Below are positions 1-9,000 of a DNA stretch of 64,000 nt, piece by piece. Position 1 is the stretch's first letter, and each line of letters starts with the position of its first letter. The stretch is from Zobellia barbeyronii (lineage in GTDB: Bacteria; Bacteroidota; Bacteroidia; Flavobacteriales; Flavobacteriaceae): the NCBI RefSeq assembly GCF_018603515.1, contig NZ_JACATN010000001.1:310001-374000 (forward strand). Direction: 5' to 3'. Both the position numbers and the translations under genes were made by a program. The notes below the pieces were generated by a model. It worked only from the letters and a program-made list of their open reading frames with translations, searched no databases and was not told where the DNA came from.

Positions 1-1
1 A

Positions 2-274
2 GCTCCGTGTGAATTAAAAGAACGTTCGTTACGTTTAAATTCTTCGGCAATATCTAAAGACCATCCGCTTATCCAATCAGGGATTGCTTTAGGCCGAAAA
101 ACTTATGGCTCCCCTACTCTTTCAGATCAGGCTGCATTAAGTTGTCAATCTTTAAAATTGGGACCTGGCGATAGTACTCGTTCGCATTCGGCAGATGAAT
201 ATATCTACGTAAAAGAAATTGAAGACGGTATTGATTTGTATATTAAAATCTTAGACGGCTTTATTAAAAAATAA
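2..274 (+). CDS. argE: M20-family deacylase, probably acetylornithine deacetylase (3' end only)
   Basis: The frame is open from the window edge to a TAA stop and encodes the last 90 residues of a protein. The piece carries the C-terminal M20 metallopeptidase signature, LGPGDSTRSHSADEY, where the His and Asp/Glu region belongs to the active-site and zinc-binding surface. M20 enzymes of this type remove the acetyl or succinyl group from ornithine intermediates or diaminopimelate. The argininosuccinate lyase gene starts 57 bp downstream on the same strand, as in flavobacterial arginine operons, so an ArgE-type deacetylase is the best call. DapE or another M20 peptidase cannot be excluded without the N-terminal part, which is outside the window. 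Confidence 0.75.
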   Translation, partial: APCELKERSLRLNSSAISKDHPLIQSGIALGRKTYGSPTLSDQAALSCQSLKLGPGDSTRSHSADEYIYVKEIEDGIDLYIKILDGFIKK

Positions 275-331
275 AACGAATAACGGTATCCACACCTATT
301 TACAAGTTGATACCAACCAATATAGAACACT

Positions 332-1612
332 ATGAAACTTTGGGACAAAGGCTTTAGCACCGATAAAAAAATAGACCATTTTACTGTTGGAAACGACCGC
401 GAACTAGATTTACATTTGGCTAAATACGACGTTATCGCATCGCAGGCACATGCTAAGATGTTAGGTAAAATAGGATTATTAACCACAGAAGAAACTAACG
501 CTTTGGTCAAAGAATTGGATGCTATTGCCGAGACCATTGAAAAAGGCGAGTTTGTAATTGAAGATTCTTTTGAGGATATGCACTCCAAAATAGAATACGT
601 CCTTACCGAAAAACTAGGCGATACAGGAAAAAAAATACACACGGCCAGATCAAGAAACGATCAAGTTCTTGTTGCCATGCACCTGTACCTAAAACATGAA
701 CTTTCTGAAATAAAATCAGGAACCAAGGAATTGTTTGATTTGTTATTGGAACTTGCCGAAAAACACAAAGACGTATTACTTCCTGGGTATACTCACTTAC
801 AAATTGCAATGCCTTCTTCTTTCGGACTCTGGTTATCAGCCTATGCAGAAAGCCTTATTGATGATTTATATTTTGTTGATGCTGCGTATAAAGTAGCGGA
901 CCAAAATCCGCTTGGGAGTGCTGCTGGTTACGGAAGTTCTTTTCCTATAGACCGTAGTTTCACTACTAAAGAAATGGGTTTTAAGACTTTGAAATATAAC
1001 GTAGTCGCTGCCCAAATGGGTCGTGGAAAAGTAGAAAAAGCTACTGCATTTGGTATGGCAAATATTGCCGCTACCCTATCAAAACTAGCTATGGACATCT
1101 GTTTGTACATGAGTCAGAATTTCAACTTTCTATCCTTTCCAGATGAGTTGACTACTGGTAGTAGTATTATGCCACATAAGAAAAACCCCGATGTTTTTGA
1201 ATTGGTACGAGGTAAATGCAACAAGCTTCAAAGTATTCCCAATCAGTTGACTTTGGTTATCAATAACCTACCAAGTGGTTACCACCGAGATTTACAATTG
1301 GTAAAGGAAATTATTGTTCCGGCTATTCAGGATATGAAAGCCTGTATTGAGATTCTGACATTCAGCCTTAAGGAAATGAAGGTAAACAAAGGTATATTGG
1401 AAGACCCAAAATACGACTATCTATTTAGTGTAGACACTTTAAACGAGCTGGTGCAGAACGGAATGCCTTTTAGAGATGCCTATAAAAAAATGGGACAAGA
1501 AATTCAAGAAGGTACCTTTACTCCAAAGCGAGATATTCACCACACACACGAAGGTAGTTTAGGGAATCTTTGTTTGAAGGAGATTAAAGGGAAGATGGAT
1601 AAGATCTCTTAA
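332..1612 (+). CDS. argH: argininosuccinate lyase
   Basis: The 426-residue cytosolic protein cleaves argininosuccinate to arginine and fumarate, the last step of arginine synthesis. The fumarase/aspartase superfamily signature GSSIMPHKKNPD is at about residues 276-287; its Ser lies in the mobile catalytic loop. The motif TARSRNDQV near residue 105 and the TGYTHLQ-type segment (PGYTHLQIAMPS, near 150) are also typical of ArgH. The N-terminal MKLWDKGF is characteristic and supports the ATG at 332. The protein is somewhat shorter than the common length of about 460. It follows an argE-like gene by 57 bp, so the two are probably one arginine operon. The next gene begins 27 bp downstream but is functionally unrelated. 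Confidence 0.96.
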   Translation: MKLWDKGFSTDKKIDHFTVGNDRELDLHLAKYDVIASQAHAKMLGKIGLLTTEETNALVKELDAIAETIEKGEFVIEDSFEDMHSKIEYVLTEKLGDTGKKIHTARSRNDQVLVAMHLYLKHELSEIKSGTKELFDLLLELAEKHKDVLLPGYTHLQIAMPSSFGLWLSAYAESLIDDLYFVDAAYKVADQNPLGSAAGYGSSFPIDRSFTTKEMGFKTLKYNVVAAQMGRGKVEKATAFGMANIAATLSKLAMDICLYMSQNFNFLSFPDELTTGSSIMPHKKNPDVFELVRGKCNKLQSIPNQLTLVINNLPSGYHRDLQLVKEIIVPAIQDMKACIEILTFSLKEMKVNKGILEDPKYDYLFSVDTLNELVQNGMPFRDAYKKMGQEIQEGTFTPKRDIHHTHEGSLGNLCLKEIKGKMDKIS

Positions 1613-1639
1613 ATTAGCTAGCATAGAAGGAAACGGTTT

Positions 1640-3244
1640 ATGAAAACAAGAGCTCACAACACGTATTTTATTTTTTTGACTTTATTAGTGCTAATTGGGC
1701 AAAAGGCAAACGCCCAAGACACCTACCAAAGAAATACATCTGCTGACGTGCAGGGTTATGTTTTCGGGCTTACTTTAAATGACGAATCCAATAGCATAAA
1801 AGGAGAGGCTGAAATTACCGTAGCCTTTAAAAATGAAGTTAATCCGTTTGCGTTGGACTTAATTGCTAAATCGGGTAACTACGGCATGCAAGTTACTAAT
1901 GTCTTTGAAGGCGATAAGCTTGCTAAGTACTCCTTTGAGCAGAATAAGATTAAAATCACTCCAACTTCATCCGAAGAAAAAACAAGAATATATAAAGTAG
2001 TTTATGAAGGTATTCCCGAAAGAGGCCTTGTCATTGACACCACTAAATTTGGCCAACGCTCATTCTTTGGTGACAACTGGCCTAATTTAGCACGGCATTG
2101 GCTCCCTTCTGTAGATCATCCTTCCGACAAGGCTACAATTGAATTCAGGATTACCGCTCCTGACCATTACGATGTAGTAGCTACTGGTGATAAAATTGAG
2201 GAAAGCAATCTAGGAAATGATTTAAAACTCACTACCTTCAAAGAACCTGCTCCCGTAGCTATGAAAGTGGTTACTATTGGTGTAACCAAGTTTGCTAGCA
2301 CTTTGTTAGACGAAGTTTATGACATTCCCGTAAGTGCATGGGTATACCCTGAAAACCGATTAGATGGTTTTTCAGATTATGGTGTAGCAACCAAGGTCTT
2401 AAAATATTTTATTGATAACATTGGTCCATATTCGTACGCCAAGTTAGCCAACATGCAAGCCAAGACCCAATGGGGAGGCCTGGAAAATGCAGGAACTATT
2501 TCTTACTTTGAAAATTCTGTAACTGGTAAAAATGAAGTTGAAGGTCTTATTGCACACGAAATCGCACACCAATGGTTCGGAAATTCCGCCAGTGAAAATG
2601 ACTGGAATCATGTTTGGCTTAGTGAAGGTTTTGCCACCTATTTTACTATCCTATACCAAGAAAGTGTTTATGGTAATGACAAACGAAAAGAAGAGTTAGA
2701 ACTTGACCGCAAGCAGATAATTGACTACTACTTGCAAAACCCCTCACCCATTGTAGACCCTTCCATTACTGACCCGCTAAAGGTCTTGAGCATCAACACG
2801 TATCAAAAAGGAGGTTGGACATTAAATATGCTTCGCCATAAAATAGGTGATGACACTTTTTGGAAAGGCATACAAGCCTATTACAAAGCTTATCGGAATT
2901 CCAATGCAATGTCAGCCGACTTTCAAAAAATAATGGAGGAGGCTTCGGGTGAAGACCTTGAAGCGTTCTTTCAGCAATGGCTTTTTACCAAAGGACATCC
3001 TGAGCTTAAATGGAATTGGAGTTACGACAAGAAAAAATTGCAAATCAATATTGAGCAACTTCAAAAACACCATGTTTTTAATTTTCCTATAGAAATTGGG
3101 GTAATAAAAGACGGGGAAATCGTGATCTATAAAATGGATATGGCAACCGCTAGAAAGAACATTACCATAAAATTGGACTACGAACCGGACAATGTTATTC
3201 TAGATCCGGAATCTTGGTTGTTGTTTGAAGAGAAGAGTAATTAG
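1640..3244 (+). CDS. secreted M1-family metallopeptidase
   Basis: This 534-residue protein has a Sec signal peptide (hydrophobic run ending KANAQ, about residues 8-26), so it is exported to the periplasm or beyond. It carries the gluzincin zinc motif HEIAHQW near residue 306, and the third zinc ligand Glu follows after 18 residues in WLSEGF. The upstream GGLENAG segment matches the GxMEN exopeptidase motif of M1 aminopeptidases. It is shorter than classical M1 enzymes and seems to lack the C-terminal helical domain. The likely role is release of N-terminal residues from peptides. The last 198 bp recur as a decayed copy at 4394-4591, showing that this locus once held a second, related gene or was partly duplicated. 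Confidence 0.9.
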   Translation: MKTRAHNTYFIFLTLLVLIGQKANAQDTYQRNTSADVQGYVFGLTLNDESNSIKGEAEITVAFKNEVNPFALDLIAKSGNYGMQVTNVFEGDKLAKYSFEQNKIKITPTSSEEKTRIYKVVYEGIPERGLVIDTTKFGQRSFFGDNWPNLARHWLPSVDHPSDKATIEFRITAPDHYDVVATGDKIEESNLGNDLKLTTFKEPAPVAMKVVTIGVTKFASTLLDEVYDIPVSAWVYPENRLDGFSDYGVATKVLKYFIDNIGPYSYAKLANMQAKTQWGGLENAGTISYFENSVTGKNEVEGLIAHEIAHQWFGNSASENDWNHVWLSEGFATYFTILYQESVYGNDKRKEELELDRKQIIDYYLQNPSPIVDPSITDPLKVLSINTYQKGGWTLNMLRHKIGDDTFWKGIQAYYKAYRNSNAMSADFQKIMEEASGEDLEAFFQQWLFTKGHPELKWNWSYDKKKLQINIEQLQKHHVFNFPIEIGVIKDGEIVIYKMDMATARKNITIKLDYEPDNVILDPESWLLFEEKSN

Positions 3245-3761
3245 TGATTTTTTTTGGGCCTAATTTCATATAACTTCTTTCCTTTTTTCTCTTACAAATA
3301 TGAAATCATTTCTTGTCTACCATAGTTTTTTAAAAAAATAACTTTCTATACATAAACACTAGATCTCAAAATTTCACTAATCTACTTTTTTGTCATAAAA
3401 GGATGCTCATGCTAGACAAAACCAAGAATTACACTATTTATTATACTTTAAATTAATCGTAGAGCATACTCCGGAGAGTAAATAAATTACTTGCCACCCT
3501 TCTCTAATCTTACATGTTAATAAAAAGTTAACCTTTTTATTCCTACACTTTTAATAAGAATTTTTAGTCATATTTAACACTTTTCAAAATGATTCAATCG
3601 CCAACATTTTGTCTCTGACAAAATCAGTTAAAATTAGTGCTAAGAGAGATGATGATAACTTAGACACCAGAATAGTTCAGTTCTCGGAAAATCGTTACAA
3701 ACGCTACGATTTAGGAAAGATGAAGTTATTAGGTTGAAAGAAAATTAAACAGCAACTAATT
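3245..3761. other. 517-bp intergenic region, no confident gene
   Basis: No recognisable gene lies here. A TTG-initiated open stretch of about 40 codons ends with TGA at about 3736, but it has no ATG start or family resemblance. The strongest structure is a palindrome at 3606-3624, annotated separately. The rest is AT-rich and looks like a promoter and spacer for the barrel gene at 3762. Confidence 0.5.
3606..3624. promoter_or_regulatory. palindrome ATTTTGTC-TCT-GACAAAAT, possible operator
   Basis: The two 8-bp arms pair perfectly around a 3-base centre. The right edge lies 138 bp before the ATG of the barrel gene at 3762. A related palindrome sharing the TGTC...GACA core lies at 4730-4744, also ending 138 bp before its downstream gene. 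There is no T-run, so it is not an intrinsic terminator. A binding site is an inference. Confidence 0.3.
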
Positions 3762-4382
3762 ATGAAGAACATTTTAATTTTCACTCTTTTCATAGCCCCA
3801 TTGTTCATTCTTTACGGACAAAACGAATCAAAATCGTATTTGGAGTTTTCATTTGGGCTCAGTATACATGGAACAGGCGATATTACTGGGTATCATTTCG
3901 GCACCAACTATGGTAAGGAATTTTCAAATAAATTTTATTGGCAATTGGGTTTCGAAGGTACCCTGAACGATTCCCCCTACACTCCACTTTTTTATGAACT
4001 ATCGGATGGCGAAAGGGTCGATGCTACATTGCATACGGTTACTGCCGGTTTTCAGATTGTCACAGGTATTAGATATAATTTTATACAAACGACCACCCAA
4101 CAATTCGGTATTTCCATTCTGCCCTTATTTCGATATCAGGCTACCTCGCTTATGGACTTGGATTCTGTCTTATTCCCAGCAGGGACAGACCTTCCATATC
4201 CCGTTCGCAGTAGTCTTAGGTTCTCTCCGGCTAGAACTTTTGCAGTAGGAGCATCGCTTCGCTTAAACTATAATTTTCAGATTGGAGATAATTTTTATCT
4301 AGGTCTTTTGGGGGCAATTCAATTTGATTCCAATGGTGATACTATTCCCCATTTTGGCTTAGTCTTAGGCAAAAGATTATAA
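3762..4382 (+). CDS. small outer-membrane beta-barrel protein
   Basis: The 206-residue product starts with a signal peptide (MKNILIFTLFIAPLFILYGQ) and then shows alternating hydrophobic and polar beta-strand patterns such as YWQLGFEGTL, ATLHTVTAGFQI and GASLRLNYNFQIG, ending GLVLGKRL. This fits a small outer-membrane barrel of the OMP_b-brl type common in Bacteroidota, probably with eight to ten strands. No catalytic motif is visible, so no substrate or partner is proposed. It stands alone, with more than 490 bp of non-coding DNA on each side. The unusually large flanks and the neighbouring duplicated fragment suggest that it may have been inserted between two copies of the M1 peptidase gene. 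Confidence 0.7.
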   Translation: MKNILIFTLFIAPLFILYGQNESKSYLEFSFGLSIHGTGDITGYHFGTNYGKEFSNKFYWQLGFEGTLNDSPYTPLFYELSDGERVDATLHTVTAGFQIVTGIRYNFIQTTTQQFGISILPLFRYQATSLMDLDSVLFPAGTDLPYPVRSSLRFSPARTFAVGASLRLNYNFQIGDNFYLGLLGAIQFDSNGDTIPHFGLVLGKRL

Positions 4383-4393
4383 TCATAAAATCT

Positions 4394-4591
4394 AATATTG
4401 AGCAACTTCAAAAACACCATGTTTTTAATTTTCCTATCGAAATTGGGGTACTAAAAGACGGGGAAATAGTAATCTATAAAATGTATATGGCAACCGCTAG
4501 AAAGAACATTACCATAAAATTGGACTACGAACCGGACACTGTTATTCTAGATCCGGAATCTTGATTGTTGTTTGAAGAAAAAAACAATTAA
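4394..4591 (+). pseudogene. decayed copy of the 3' end of the M1 peptidase gene
   Basis: This 198-bp stretch aligns without gaps to 3047-3244, the last 66 codons (including stop) of the M1 peptidase gene. I count 12 substitutions, about 94% identity. One turns the Trp codon TGG into TGA about ten codons before the end; the other changes include several synonymous ones (GTG/GTA, GAG/GAA, AAG/AAA and the final TAG/TAA). No start codon or catalytic region is left. The synonymous pattern suggests that the source was a working paralogue before truncation, but the number of changes is small. Confidence 0.9.
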
Positions 4592-4881
4592 TAGAATTCT
4601 GCAAGCTTAAAAATTTCACTTCACATTATATCTTTCTCATTTTCCCGATAAACTCGGGAGAATACACGCTGCTTTCCAAACTCGTACGAAAACTATTTAA
4701 TTTTCTAAAAATCAATAATATAGCAGCTATTCTGTCTGACAGAAATTTCCAAACTCTCAATTTTAACATACTCGCCATACAAATCATGGTGTTCACAACA
4801 AAAATTTCTCGACCATATGCCTATCCTATACTTTTAACAACCTAGTTGATATGACCAAATCGATTTCAACCAACCAAACCT
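4592..4881. other. intergenic region upstream of the metzincin gene
   Basis: It contains no gene that I can recognise. A 15-bp palindrome sits at 4730-4744. The remainder is AT-rich leader sequence before the ATG at 4882. Confidence 0.5.
4730..4744. promoter_or_regulatory. palindrome TTCTGTC-T-GACAGAA, possible operator
   Basis: The 7-bp arms pair perfectly around one base. It shares the TGTC...GACA core with the palindrome at 3606-3624 and, like it, ends 138 bp before the next start codon. A regulatory role is an inference. Confidence 0.3.
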
Positions 4882-5949
4882 ATGAAAAGAATTTTCATCC
4901 CCCTATTGTCCTTATGGGTAATTTCCTGTAGTACGGACCTTGAAAATGTTACAGCTGAATCATTTGACGAAACGGCAGAAGAAACCACTTCTACAGTAGA
5001 AAAAACAGAGAACCCCTCGGAAGAAAGCTCAAATAAATCTCCGGTTTTCAAAACAGGTACCTACTCAATAAATGAGCATTCCCCATCAGATAGTTCCATT
5101 GGTTTTGCAAGCGCTACTGATGATGATAATGATGAGATAACCTACACCTTAGAATCCGATGTGGATATTTTCATTAACGAATCTACAGGTGAAATTAAAA
5201 CAGGAACAAATCTCAAACTCGATTTTGAAACCACAAATTCTTATCCATTTACCGTATCTGCTTTTGATGGAAAAACAATTGTTGACCAGAATTTTAATCT
5301 TTCGATAAACGATATTGATGAGACCACTATCCTATCCGAAGAACAAAAAGAAATAATTACCTACGCCCAACACCTAACTTTCTGGAAAGGTGTTAGTAAC
5401 ACCTCGTTGAGCGCCAACCAAAAATGGGGAAGCCCCATGAAAATGTACCTCAACGGAACAATTTCACAAGAATATAAAACTACCGTTGAAAGTGTAATAA
5501 CACAATACAACTCCTTATTTACAGATAGCGCCTTTAGTATTTCTCTAGTTGAAAACTCAGAAGAAGCAAACGCCAATCTATTTTTTGGAACGAAAGAAGA
5601 AGTAGAAACTATTTGGCCGGATATGTATGAAGAAATAAAAGATGGAAACTACGATGGTTTTGCAATGACCCCTTCCGAAAACTCAGTTTTAGTTTCTACA
5701 CGTATTTGGATTTCGAATCCCTTAGAAGTATTGTTAAAGCATGAATTAGGGCATGCCCTTGGTTTTGGTCATTCAGACAAATGCGAAGATGAATTTAGCT
5801 TTCTCTGCTCACAAATTAGTGCAGACAATGATTTTCTTCCCGTAGAAAAAGACATCATTCGTTTTATTTATAGCTCAAAAATTACTGCTGGGCTCACCGA
5901 AAACGAAATGGAAGAAATACTAGCTGATATTATTCTAAACGAGGAGTAA
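4882..5949 (+). CDS. surface lipoprotein with cadherin-like domain and metzincin protease domain
   Basis: The 355-residue protein has a lipoprotein signal (LSLWVISC, Cys16), followed by a Glu/Thr/Ser-rich linker. Residues about 50-145 form a cadherin-type domain, recognisable by FASATDDDNDEITYTL, INESTGEIKTG and an NDID end. The C-terminal part carries HELGHALGFGH at residues 287-297, the HExxHxxGxxH zinc motif of metzincins such as matrixins. It is therefore probably a lipid-anchored zinc endopeptidase of the outer membrane. The gene stands 81 bp before the giant adhesin gene on the same strand, so adhesin processing or joint action on the same surface polymer is plausible but not shown. The conserved Met-turn was not identified with certainty. 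Confidence 0.85.
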   Translation: MKRIFIPLLSLWVISCSTDLENVTAESFDETAEETTSTVEKTENPSEESSNKSPVFKTGTYSINEHSPSDSSIGFASATDDDNDEITYTLESDVDIFINESTGEIKTGTNLKLDFETTNSYPFTVSAFDGKTIVDQNFNLSINDIDETTILSEEQKEIITYAQHLTFWKGVSNTSLSANQKWGSPMKMYLNGTISQEYKTTVESVITQYNSLFTDSAFSISLVENSEEANANLFFGTKEEVETIWPDMYEEIKDGNYDGFAMTPSENSVLVSTRIWISNPLEVLLKHELGHALGFGHSDKCEDEFSFLCSQISADNDFLPVEKDIIRFIYSSKITAGLTENEMEEILADIILNEE

Positions 5950-6030
5950 TTCTTCAAGTCACTAAATGCCCTAGTCACCAAACTACGTATTTGGACCTCT
6001 TTGTAGTCTAGATACAAAAACCATCCTAAA

Positions 6031-9000
6031 ATGACCAAGAACCTACTATCTCTGCTAGTATTATTACTACTTAGCACGGGCGTTTTCTCCCAATCGTTTA
6101 CTTCTATTTGGAATACAAACAATATTAGTACCGGTTCTTCTACCATTAATGAAGTTACCATACCTACCAACCCAGCTTACACTAGCTATAATTATTCGGT
6201 AGATTGGGGAGATAGCAATACCGATACTGGAGTTACTGGTGACATTACACATTCATACGCAACACCAGGACCTTATACAATTTCTATAAGTGGTGACTTT
6301 CCATCAATCTATTTTAATGATACAGGAGATAGACTAAAAATTATTGAAATTTTGAATTGGGGCACTATACAATGGCAAACTATGGAAAATGCTTTCTATG
6401 GTTGTGAAAACTTAAATTTTGATGCTATAGATTCACCTGACCTTTCTCAGATTACCTCTCTAAAGCAAATGTTCAGAGGCTGTACCTCATTTAATGGTAT
6501 AGTAAATAATTGGGACACCAGCACAATTACCGATATATCAGGTATTTTCTATGAAGCCGAAATATTTAATAGGCCATTAGCTAATTGGACAACTAACTCG
6601 GTAACAGACATGTCATTTTCTTTTTACAAAGCAGAACTATTCAATGAGCCCTTAGATAATTGGAATACAGGCGCTGTAACCACCATGGAAAGTCTTTTTC
6701 AAAGCGCAGAAGACTTTAATCAAAACATCAATAATTGGAATGTTTCGAATGTAACAAATATGGTGTCAACCTTTGAATATACAAGAGCTTTCAATCAACC
6801 TTTAAATAACTGGAATGTTGCCAAAGTAACAAATATGGAAAGTATGTTTAGTAGTTCTGCTTTCGACGAGCCTATTAACAATTGGGTAGTTGACAATGTT
6901 ACTGACATGTCTGAGATGTTTCGTAGTGGCAAATATAACAAGCCATTAGACAATTGGAATGTTTCGAATGTTACAACAATAGCAAGCATGTTCGCCAGCA
7001 ATACCCCCTTTAATCAGCCCATAAATAATTGGAATGTTTCGAATGTCACCAACATGAGTAATACTTTCGGAAGTGCTGGCGGTTTAAAAAATTTCAACCA
7101 ACCTCTTGATCAATGGGATGTAAGCAATGTAACTACCATGGCCGGTATGTTCGAAAGTTCTACATTCAATCAACCCATAAACAATTGGGATGTAAGTTCC
7201 GTAACCAATATGAATAGTATGTTTTCAGGTTGGGCATCATTCTACATAACAGCTTTTGATCAACCTCTTGACCAATGGGATGTAAGTAAGGTGACAGACA
7301 TGGCTAGTATGTTTGAAGATTCATCCTTTAACCAAGACATACAACTTTGGAATATATCTAGTGCCATTAATTTATCGAGTATGTTCAAAAACGCCGATAA
7401 TTTTAATCAACCTTTAAATAGTTGGTCGGTCAATGGAGTATACAACATGAGTGGAATGTTTGCAAATTCATTAGTATTCAACCAAACTTTAAGTAATTGG
7501 AATACAAGTAGTACCACTAACATGTCAAGTATGTTTTTAAACGCTACTGCTTTTGACCAAAACTTAGTGCCTTGGAATATTGCAAATGTTGGAAATATGA
7601 GTTCTATGCTCTCTAATTCAGGTCTTTCGCAAGAGAATTACGATGACACGCTGATTAGTTGGGCAACACAAACTTTTAAAGACAATGTAAGCTTAGGTGC
7701 TACCGGTGTAAAATATTGCGATAGTCGATTGGTGCGCCAAGATCTTATCGACAATCATGGCTGGAATATTACTGGTGATATTGTAAACTGTAGTAATGTA
7801 TTTTGCACAACGATAACAAACCCTACAGCAGGAGATACTAACGTACCCGCAAATTCAAACATTCATTGGGCCGCAGCACCGAACGCCACGGGTTATTATA
7901 TTGACCTTGAAGTCGAAAGAGCTGGAGTCAGAAGTTTTGTTAATATCAATGGTTCACCTGCAGATAATTATGATGTTGGTAACGTACAAATTTTAACTTT
8001 TAGTAATGAGTTTATTCCTGGTGATATTGTTTTCATCACAATTACCCCTTATAATGCAGAAGGACCTGCAATTGGTTGCGAAGAATTTACTTTTACAACG
8101 GTTCCATCATGGGTAAATAGCCTCGATGCCTACAAGATTACAATTGATACTAGACTTGGATCAGCCTCCGGTCTTGATCAATACAATTTCAAAATACAAA
8201 GAAATACTTCATTTTCTTATAACTTTTCAATTGATTGGGGTGATAGTGAATACAACAATAATGTTACAAATGATATTACCCACATTTACAACACTCCTGG
8301 AATTTATACTATAGCGATTATTGGCGATTTTCCTGCTCCCTACTTCTCGAGTGGAGATGATGACGAAGTAATTTCTATTGATCAGTGGGGTACTCATGTG
8401 TACCAATCTATGAAAAAGGCGTGTAGCGGTTGTGAAAACATGATTTACAATGCTACAGACGTTCCAAACCTCTCACAAGTAACAGATATGTCCGAAGCTT
8501 TCGCGGAGGCCTCATTGTTTAACGGCAATATAGATAATTGGGATGTTAGTAATGTGACTAATATGTCAGCAATGTTTGAAAGAGCCGAACTTTTCAACCA
8601 ACCTTTAAATTCTTGGGATGTTAGCAACGTAACAAATATGTACAGAATGTTTGATGGTTTTGTACGGTACATGGATTTTAATCAACCACTAAATAACTGG
8701 GATGTAAGTAAGGTCACCAACATGGGGTTAATGTTTAGGAGAACCGAATTTTTTAATCAACCCTTGAATAACTGGAATGTTAGTAACGTTACTGACATGA
8801 GGTATATGTTTAACGGTACTACTTCTTTCGATCAAAACTTAAATGATTGGAATGTTAGTAATGTCACCGATATGAGTTATATGTTCAGCCTAGCCACTGC
8901 TTTTGATAGTCCGCTTGATAACTGGGATGTTGCAAAAGTCACGAATATGAATTCTATGTTCTCACGTTCAACAGCATTCAATCAAGCTATTAATATCTGG

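Noticed and set aside
3600-3736. Short open stretch in the intergenic region before the barrel gene
   Set aside because: It has only a TTG start, about 40 codons, and no family resemblance, so it cannot be supported as a gene.
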